64,000 nt of DNA from Tenodera sinensis (lineage: Eukaryota > Arthropoda > Insecta > Mantodea > Mantidae). The notes under the pieces are model-generated. The model made no database searches. It was not told where the DNA came from and saw only the letters and a list, made by a program, of their open reading frames with translations. Where the stretch lies: contig CM060962.1 in NCBI GenBank assembly GCA_030765045.1, forward strand, positions 210,450,136-210,514,135, read 5' to 3'. The position numbers and the translations under genes are program-made. Below, piece by piece: positions 57,397 through 64,000 of the stretch (within the stretch, counting starts at the first letter, position 1; every line of letters starts with the position of its first letter).

Positions 57397-58065
57397 AAAC
57401 AAACATAATATCATTTACACCTAAATTTTTAACTATCACTAACTCACACATAGACACACCCTTAATCTAGATTTACATGTTTTCCCTCATTTAAGCATTC
57501 CTCTATGGAATAATAACATTTATTTACCAGGTAAGTTTTTAAGCTGTTTTTAAATTTGTTAAGTCTTGTGATGAGTTTTTTTTCAGAAGAATGTGCATTA
57601 CAAATGAGAATACCATTATATTTAAAGCTGAGCTCATATATCTTCTTGCTATGTAATGTCACATGCAGATGTAACCTTTACCCCGTGCTATAATCATGTA
57701 CTTCTGAACATTTACTAAAATTTTCCAAGTCTTCTTGCAGTCTCATAGATAAAAATACATACAAGGCACTGTCAGGATTTTCAATTTCTTAAACCATTTG
57801 TTACAGCTAACTGTTTCCGATTCATCATTGTTCTAATTGCCCTTTTCTGTATTCTGAATATTTTAATCATGTCATTACTGTTTCCCCATATTATTATACC
57901 ATATGTAATTAGAGAGTGAAAATTCGAAAAGTTTACTGTGTTTTAGGGTATTTACATTTGTACATTGCTTTAGGATAAATAATTGATAACAAATTTTATA
58001 CACACATACAAATGAACTTTTTGCAATGTATGTCATAGTAGAAGAGCTACTGTCAAAAAACATTA
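57397..58065 (-). pseudogene. CR1-like LINE ORF2 C-terminal relic
   Basis: On the - strand: MIKIFRIQKRAIRTMM near 57840-57870 (an IxxxQKRAIR pattern), then FIYETARRLG, DVTLHSKKIYELSFKYNG, LNKFKNSLKTYLVNKCYYS and IEECLNEG to a stop near 57462. A short 3' end follows toward the (AATG)n run at 57367-57396. That run is shared with the + strand LINE tail, so ownership of the run is ambiguous. Confidence 0.7.
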
Positions 58066-58073
58066 ATATACTT

Positions 58074-58220
58074 GAGAGGTAGAATTGGAACTTAAAAATT
58101 CATTGCCATATCTCAGCTGTGGCATTGAATTTTTCAGTTCCGATTCTACCTCTCAAATATTGCCCACACGTGGCTTGCGTGTTTAAAAATACCAAAGTAA
58201 GCTTGTTGGCATAAATAAAT
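58074..58220. repeat. SINE family A pieces, head to head
   Basis: 58074-58116 is a - strand piece (GAGAGGTAGAATTGGAACTT) and 58117-58220 a + strand piece (CAGCTGTGGCATTGAATTTT to GGCATAAATAAATA). Neither keeps box A or box B. The opposed arrangement is like that at 13.5 kb. Confidence 0.7.
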
Positions 58221-58482
58221 AGTTAACATACTTGTTCAAAGACAACTGATTTTAAAAAGTTTACTGCTGTTTGCCAATTTGATTTACTTGGACATTTACT
58301 AATTAACCACGAACTGTATCATTAGAAGTATTGAGGTTACACAGATTGATCAAAGGAACCACAACCATAGAAAATGTGCATTGAAAACATAGGTGTAAAG
58401 TTAAAGATATTAAATTAAAATTCCTTATAAAACTGCCATCATCAGAAACAAATGTCTTGTTATAGTGCTTTTGAATTTTCAG

Positions 58483-58686
58483 GTGCTCGGGAACAGATAA
58501 ATCAGAATTCTGCTTTTCTGGATGCATCTCAAGTATATGGGGAACATTCATGCCAGGCAAGAGATCTCAGAAGCTATGGAGGTCGTTTAAACACTACTAG
58601 ACATCCTGTTAAGGGAAAAGATCTATTACCAACTTCTCCAGTTCATCCAGAATGTAAAGCTCCTTCAGGTTATTGCTTCATAGCAG
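58483..58686 (+). CDS. Haem peroxidase exon (REQINQ block)
   Basis: The acceptor TTGAATTTTCAG ends at 58482 and the donor GTAATT begins at 58687. The exon encodes GAREQINQNSAFLDASQVYG, RDLRSYGGRLNTTRHPVKGK, DLLPTSPVHPECK and SGYCFIAG. REQINQxTxFLDxSxVYG is the most conserved family block after the distal His, and GRLN and YCFxAGD follow in known members. The next exon should begin with the D-R-x-x-E part leading to the catalytic Arg helix. It is not in the remaining 5.3 kb. Phase 1. Confidence 0.95.
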
Positions 58687-59044
58687 GTAATTTTATACTA
58701 ATGCTATTTGCACATTTTATTTTCTTCTGTTCAAAAACAATGTATCAGCGGCATATGCTGGGATTGTGACTTGGGCTATCACTAGGCCTACCAGATCCGG
58801 ACTATAAGGGGTTGTTGATTAACCTACCATTAGGCATGTGCTCTAGTTGAACACCGTTGGGCCCGCACTGTATTTTTGTGCTTATATGCTTGTATTTATT
58901 TTTTAAACTTAATTTTTCCTTCATTCCCATGTTGAGCGTCATTTAGCTTAAATACACAGCTTTCATTAGCATTATCTTACTAGATAGGTGAAAGACAGAT
59001 AAAATGTTGTATGAATACAGTATACATTATTATTTGTGCTACAC
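58687..59044. other. Intron sequence, nothing recognised
   Basis: AT-rich sequence after the donor. No coding match to the expected next peroxidase exon. Confidence 0.5.
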
Positions 59045-59500
59045 TACAAGAAAAGATAATAAATTATGATCTTCAGGTATATAACTTGTAATTTGAAATG
59101 TACATGAAGTGGAATGTGAGAAAAAAGTGAGTAAACCATTAAGAGAAATAAACAATTGCCCATATTCCTTAATAAAATTCACAGATTGGAGAAGTATAAG
59201 AATGTCATCAATCAATCTATTCAATAAATTTCTATTTTCTTTAATCTTTTCATTATGCAAATGGTCAACAATTCTTTTTTTCTAATAGTTCAATGAGTGG
59301 TCTGTTCGTTGAGTGTCAAATGTTTTTAAAGCTGTAAAAGATTTTGTATGCATCGTTGGCCTCTTATGTTTATCCAAAGTTGGGATTAAATACATTAAAT
59401 TTGCAAAACTCATTGTATTCCAGGGTTTTTTCAATTGCAAACAACAACATTGCCAGCAATAAAGTTCATTTAATTTGCATGCACCAGTCACCACACATAC
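59045..59500 (-). pseudogene. hAT-type (ZMYM1-like) transposase fragment
   Basis: On the - strand: CKLNELYCWQCCCLQLKKPW, MSFANLMYLIPTLDKHKRP, HTKSFTALKTFDTQRTDHSL, and after a stop HNEKIKENRNLLNRLIDD. A TTF-style zinc finger (LYCxxC, then KHxxxxxH) followed by a HNExxxxNRxxLxRLI helix is the N-terminal arrangement of ZMYM1-like hAT transposases. It lacks the RNase H-like core. Confidence 0.6.
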
Positions 59501-60750
59501 TAATCATAATCATTTATATTAAAATACCTTTTGTGAGTATTTTTATTTCTTTTGCTTCCGCTCACACTGCAAGTTCAGAAGAGCTGGAGTAGGCCTTCCC
59601 TGTTTTACTCTCACTAATTTATCCTTGTATTTCAACTGCAAGTATGGTCATTTCACTAATTGTTTTACTACACATTGTTCATCCATTTTGAAGCATTAGC
59701 ACTAGCAACTGTCTTGGTATACTGTACAATATGAAATAAATAATGCTAATGCAGCTGTTGAGGACCATAACAATTGCACAATTAAAAACATGTTCTTTCC
59801 TGCTTTTAACTCCATGTGCTATTGCTATGTATCCAGTTGCATTCACATGACATATTTCAGACACTCCTGTGAATATAACAACACAGGATTCCAAAGCCTT
59901 GGTGTGCTTATTCCTGCATTCTGCCACCTCACCTCTCTCTTCCTACATTGTAGTGAAGGCTGCGGCAGTGAGCATCCAAAGCTCTACTCTCTCGTGTAAA
60001 GAATGAGACATATTCGAGACAAATTCCATCCTATGCACCAATTCTTCATGAGGGAAACTGGCTGTTATTGCAATTATTATTAATATTACTTATTAATTTG
60101 TAGTTTAGATGTGGGCTTCAGTATTAGCTTTGATAGCCCACAATATATGCCACTGAATTCATCATGTCACATAAATCTTTATTGAATTGTAGCCTTACTT
60201 ACTGTTAATAGTTCATTGTGCATATTCTCTACTACTTGGTTAACAGTTCTCTGTATTATATTATATATATATATGTCTTTTGCTACTTATATGTACTTGC
60301 TTACTATTGACTGGATTCAAGCGTGTATTTACACCATATTGAACTGCAATAAAATTTGAAATTTTGTATCTGAAGATCATAAATGGAGACTACCTAAATC
60401 AAATTTAATATCAAGGGCTCAGAATCAGACAGCATTAACTACAAAAAATTAATTTTTCAGTTAAAAGCAGTTTTATTATCACAAGTGTCATTAGTATAGT
60501 ATAAGTTATTTCACTTTGAACCTACAGGTTACTACATAGGTCTAAAGGTACAAAATAGTTGCATTTATAAATATTTGGGAGAACTCAAGTCACCTTTCCA
60601 CTATTATTTGAAAATTATAAGCAAAATAAAGAAGTAAAATAGGTACCTAATTCTCAATCCAGTTTTTTCAATGCACATTATTAAATATTTTATGTGGACT
60701 TCAGATGTTTAAAATATTTTTCAAATATTTATTTACTTTTGTTTCTATGT
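59501..60750. other. Intron sequence, nothing recognised
   Basis: AT-rich sequence with a short (TA)n at about 60266. It includes the left flank of the CR1-like copy 2. Confidence 0.5.
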
Positions 60751-60925
60751 TGTGACACTGGGGCACGGTGCACAACAAAGTATGGTCGGGGTAAGCTACT
60801 TCACACCACATACCAGGCCGGTAAGCAAACAAAGGCGCTCAAAGTCAGGCTGCCTCATGTGACTATTTTTGTATATGTGACTAACAACAATGGGTGCTGT
60901 GCATATATAAGGTTGTTGTTAGCTA

Positions 60926-61309
60926 ATGCACAAAATGGCGGCATGTAATGTGTTAACACGGAGTAAGGCTCGTAAATTGTATGAGTATAGAGGTAATAAC
61001 AATGTGAAAGTACTAAAAGGAGTGAGTGATGAATCAATTAAGGAGGTAAGAGGACGTGTAAATGAAGGCAACGTTATCGAGAACCTTACGATGGAGAAAA
61101 ATGAAAGTAAATTCATGACACGATCAGTGCACATTCCATCACACGAGTCTGAGAGGATAGCGTCACTTCAGACAATTGTGGATATGCTAAACAGAGACCT
61201 AAAGAAAGCATATGATGAAATTATGTTATTGAAACAAGAAAGAAAACAAGCACAGGAAGAAATAGCATCACTAAAACAACAGAATATAAAACTAAGCCAA
61301 GAAAATTAA
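60926..61309 (+). CDS. LINE ORF1 coiled-coil module, copy 2
   Basis: 127 codons from ATG 60926. It starts MHKMAACNVLTRSKARKLYE, with the TRS...A pattern of copy 1, and the rest is charged. Residues 70-125 form a coiled coil (IVDMLNRDLKKAYDEIMLLK, QAQEEIASLKQQN). It ends TAA at 61307-61309, and a TGA follows in frame near 61343. The hydrolase module is in the same frame downstream. It is the likely multimerisation and RNA-binding part of ORF1. Confidence 0.7.
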   Translation: MHKMAACNVLTRSKARKLYEYRGNNNVKVLKGVSDESIKEVRGRVNEGNVIENLTMEKNESKFMTRSVHIPSHESERIASLQTIVDMLNRDLKKAYDEIMLLKQERKQAQEEIASLKQQNIKLSQEN

Positions 61310-61417
61310 CATGAAAACGAAACATACGCCACAATCTCAAGATGAAAAACCAACAAAACGATACGATCATCAGGTTATCAGTGTGATAATTCAGTAAGAA
61401 CCACGAACCGATTCAGT

Positions 61418-62017
61418 GTGCTGGCTGAAGAGAATGGAAACGTACAAAAACAACAGATGAGACATCGAGTACAAGAAGGGACATACAACGGTGAAACAAA
61501 TAATCGTACAAAGGTTATGGTGTTCGGGGACTCGCTCCTGAAATTTGCCGGGAATGTTTGCAGAGACGCCGGCTATGACGTGCGTTGCTACCCAGGGATA
61601 CGCGTGGAAGAACTGGGCCGTGAAATACAAAATGCGAAAATAAATGAAATAAAGCCAGACATGGTAGCTATTCATGTGGGAACTAATGACATCCGAAGAG
61701 GAATAATGGCTGAGGAAATTATGGGCGACACCATGGACATAATCAGTGAAATTAATGCGCAAAGCCCAGATACCAAAATAGTGATCAGTGGAATACTATG
61801 CAGACGTGATGTGACCACACAAAAAGTGAGAAGAATTAATGCAGAGCTTGACTGGTTGTGCTATACTCGAAAGTGTGTACTACTAGACGGTAACTGGTGC
61901 ATAAGGGATATGGATCTGGCCAGCGATGGAATTCATCTCAACAGAAGAGGATCAAACAAATTTGGGAGGTTCCTATGTGAGGGCATCAGCAAATGTCAAG
62001 GACAGGGAAACTACTGA
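61418..62017 (+). CDS. LINE ORF1 SGNH-hydrolase module, copy 2
   Basis: 200 codons are taken from a GTG at 61418, and the frame is open from the TGA near 61343. Block I is VMVFGDSLLKFAG (Ser), block III HVGTNDIRRG (Asn), and block V ASDGIHLNRRGSNKFG (Asp/His). The catalytic triad is complete. The first AUG in frame is further in (QQMRHRV, near 61455), so initiation or readthrough is unresolved. The stop TGA at 62015-62017 lies inside the ORF2 start, a 25-nt overlap. Confidence 0.85.
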   Translation: MLAEENGNVQKQQMRHRVQEGTYNGETNNRTKVMVFGDSLLKFAGNVCRDAGYDVRCYPGIRVEELGREIQNAKINEIKPDMVAIHVGTNDIRRGIMAEEIMGDTMDIISEINAQSPDTKIVISGILCRRDVTTQKVRRINAELDWLCYTRKCVLLDGNWCIRDMDLASDGIHLNRRGSNKFGRFLCEGISKCQGQGNY

Positions 62018-64000
62018 ACAATGTGGTGGATGCAGTACTTCAGGAAGCTAAAAACATTGTAACACCTGAGCATTGTGATAATCATTTTTCATCCATAGCA
62101 AACAAAGGTGAACTTAATATATTGTATCATAATATTCAGTGCCTTAGTAATAAGATCCTAGAAGTAGAAGTATTTTTAAATAGTCTGGAAAACATACATG
62201 TCTGCTGCTTCACAGAACATTGGCTCAAAAATAACTATATGAGTGTACAGTCAGTCATTCTCAAAAATTTTGTTGTAGGAGACATATATTGTAGGGAGAG
62301 ATATATTCATGGGGGCACTATGATTGCAATAAAAAAGGGTGTTAAATATAAAAGGCATAGCATTACCTCTATCTTAAATGAAGAGAAAGTGTTTGAGCAC
62401 ACTTTAGTAGAAATTAGTGATTTAAAACTACTTATTGCTTGTGTATACCGGTCACCTAATGGAGACTATAAGGCCTTTCTGGATAAACTAGAAAACATGA
62501 TTTCTATTGTAAAAAAGCATGCAAAAAAGATCCTAATATGTGGTGACTTCAACGTAGATTTTCAACAAAACAGTGTGCCCTTACAAAAACTAAAAAACTT
62601 ATTAACCTCATTTAATCTTGAAAATGCCATAGGAAGTCCTACCAGAGAAATGGAAAATTGCAGCACATTAATTGATGTCATGTTATTTGACAAAGCAGCC
62701 ATGACTTTCAACCTTAGTAACATTAATGCAGGGTATTCTGATCATAATGCTATAATACTAAGACTAACAAATACATCAAACATTAGCCATAAGCCCCAGA
62801 CTGAAGTACAATATAAACGTATATTCTCAAAAGATAATATGTTTTACTTTAATACTCTAATAAACAATGAGGATTGGTCCGATGTATACAAGGTACCCAC
62901 AGTGGACCTGAAATACAACAACTTTATGACCTCATTTATGCATCACTTTAATACAGCCTTTCCATATAGGGCAATAAAAAATAGCAAGGTGAATGTAAGG
63001 AAAAATTGGGTTACTAAAGGAATTATAGTCTCGAGCAATAGGAAACGTTATCTCATAGAACTAAGTAAAACTAACAAAACTGAACAGTTTACAAAATATC
63101 TAAAAAAATACAAGCAAATTTTTAATAAAGTAATAAAGGCTGCAAAAAAACTGCATATTGATGAATGCATCAATAATTCAACCAATAAAAATAAGACAAT
63201 ATGGAATATAATAAAAAAAGAAACTGCCAGTAGTAAAGCATGTCATAACAGTAAAAAAGTCTCGCTAAAGATTTCTAATGTCATAGTTGATAATCCAGTA
63301 GAAGTTGCCAACATTTTCAATAACCATTTCATTAGCATTGCAGATAAAGTAACAATTACACAGTCAAATAACAGTAAAATATGCACTAAACTAAACAGAA
63401 ATGAAAAAACTATTTTTCTTAAGCCAGTCACTAAAGATGAATTAAGTAAAATAATTAACTCAAAAAAGGATAACTTTTCAGCAGGATATGATGAGATACC
63501 TGAGTGTGTAATTAAGTCTTGTAAGAATAGTTTAATAAATCCCCTATTGGAAATATGCAATACCTCCCTGTCAACTGGGATATTTCCTAGTAAGATGAAA
63601 CTAGCAAAAGTTGTTCCTGTATACAAAAAAGATGATGTAAACAATATAAATAATTATAGGCCAATTGCCATTCAATCAGGTTTTTCTAAAGTTATGGAAT
63701 CGGTTATGTATAACAGGATTGCTCCTTTCATGGAAAAGTTTGTATTTAGTGATAAACAAAATGGTTTCCGGAAAAACAAATCCATACTAAATGCCTTTTA
63801 TGCGTTCATTAAGGGAACACTGGAAGGAATTGAAACTGATGATACAACAGTTGGTATATTTATGGACTTGAGTAAGGCCTTTGATTTAGTTGACCATGAC
63901 ATATTATTGACAAAATTGGAAGCCTATGGAGTGCGTGGGATAGTGTATGAATGGTTCAAGTCTTACATAACTGACAGACAACAACTAACTGCAATAACTC
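61993..64000 (+). CDS. LINE ORF2: endonuclease and reverse transcriptase, copy 2 (3' partial)
   Basis: ATG 61993 opens 669 codons with no stop up to the edge. Endonuclease: HNIQ (residue 46), Glu75 in FTEHWL, Asp185/Asn187 in CGDFNVDF, Asp250/His251 in YSDHNAI. RT: fingers LAKVVPVYKKDD and NNYRPIAIQSGFSKVMES, FRKNKSILNA, palm A with Asp625 in FMDLSKAFD. Motif C (YADD) would fall beyond the edge. The enzyme nicks target DNA and primes cDNA synthesis there. It is +1 relative to the hydrolase ORF (same as -2) and overlaps it by 25 nt, which suggests reinitiation after ORF1. All visible catalytic residues are intact. Confidence 0.93.
   Translation, partial: MSRTGKLLNNVVDAVLQEAKNIVTPEHCDNHFSSIANKGELNILYHNIQCLSNKILEVEVFLNSLENIHVCCFTEHWLKNNYMSVQSVILKNFVVGDIYCRERYIHGGTMIAIKKGVKYKRHSITSILNEEKVFEHTLVEISDLKLLIACVYRSPNGDYKAFLDKLENMISIVKKHAKKILICGDFNVDFQQNSVPLQKLKNLLTSFNLENAIGSPTREMENCSTLIDVMLFDKAAMTFNLSNINAGYSDHNAIILRLTNTSNISHKPQTEVQYKRIFSKDNMFYFNTLINNEDWSDVYKVPTVDLKYNNFMTSFMHHFNTAFPYRAIKNSKVNVRKNWVTKGIIVSSNRKRYLIELSKTNKTEQFTKYLKKYKQIFNKVIKAAKKLHIDECINNSTNKNKTIWNIIKKETASSKACHNSKKVSLKISNVIVDNPVEVANIFNNHFISIADKVTITQSNNSKICTKLNRNEKTIFLKPVTKDELSKIINSKKDNFSAGYDEIPECVIKSCKNSLINPLLEICNTSLSTGIFPSKMKLAKVVPVYKKDDVNNINNYRPIAIQSGFSKVMESVMYNRIAPFMEKFVFSDKQNGFRKNKSILNAFYAFIKGTLEGIETDDTTVGIFMDLSKAFDLVDHDILLTKLEAYGVRGIVYEWFKSYITDRQQLTAIT

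Larger units (their letters stand above)
60751..64000 (+). mobile_element. CR1/L2-type LINE with hydrolase ORF1, copy 2 (runs off the edge)
   Basis: A GC-richer leader (60755-60925) is followed by a coiled-coil ORF (60926-61309), an SGNH-hydrolase ORF (about 61345-62017) and ORF2 (61993 to the edge). The gene order equals that of copy 1 on the - strand. The ORF2 part in the window has no stop. The 3' end is not visible, so its length and activity cannot be judged. Confidence 0.85.

Overview
This is a eukaryotic, intron-rich, AT-rich window that looks like insect or other arthropod nuclear DNA. The grounds are GT-AG introns several to 21 kb long, an animal haem peroxidase gene, tRNA-derived SINEs, and relics of mariner, piggyBac, hAT, Ty3/gypsy, CR1-like, R1/Jockey-like and Penelope-like elements. 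There are no bacterial operons, ribosome binding sites, rRNA genes or CRISPR arrays. I cannot place it to order level by eye.

One host gene runs through the window on the + strand: a secreted-type animal haem peroxidase. Six consecutive coding exons (6217-6383, 10028-10163, 11823-12121, 21838-22011, 42898-43074, 58483-58686) have consensus splice sites and matching phases at all five junctions. They encode about 385 residues, from a prodomain-like region through the distal-haem-site motif to the end of the segment before the catalytic Arg. The 5' exons with the signal peptide and the 3' exons with the proximal histidine are not in the window. Nearly everything else lies in its introns or 5' flank.

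Layout. 1-6.2 kb: dispersed repeats, three SINE-like pieces and two decayed LINEs. 6.2-12.1 kb: exons 1-3, a SINE that runs into almost 800 bp of trinucleotide microsatellite, and short Penelope-terminal-like units. 12.1-21.8 kb intron: a decayed LINE split by a composite SINE array, a decayed LTR-element gag, a ~120-bp tandem array, an unclassified repeat, a Tc1/mariner-like relic. 22.0-42.9 kb intron: a young, structurally complete gypsy element on the - strand (23556-31908), a CR1-like LINE with a hydrolase-encoding ORF1 on the - strand (about 33.1-37.6 kb), a mariner with both ends (37739-38893), and a piggyBac transposase relic. 43.1-58.5 kb intron: microsatellites, LINE relics, a Penelope-like element inserted into an R1/Jockey-like LINE, a hairpin, a second Penelope-like 3' part with a hammerhead-like motif, a second mariner and more LINE tails. 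58.7-64 kb: a hAT-type fragment and a second CR1-like LINE on the + strand, whose ORF2 is open to the window edge.

No undescribed defence or metabolic system was seen. The most notable items are the near-identical LTRs and hendecad-repeat Gag of the gypsy element, the same-frame split ORF1 of both CR1-like copies, the head-to-head SINE array flanked by one target-site duplication, a perfect 51-bp-stem palindrome, and several insertions whose target-site duplications can be read directly.
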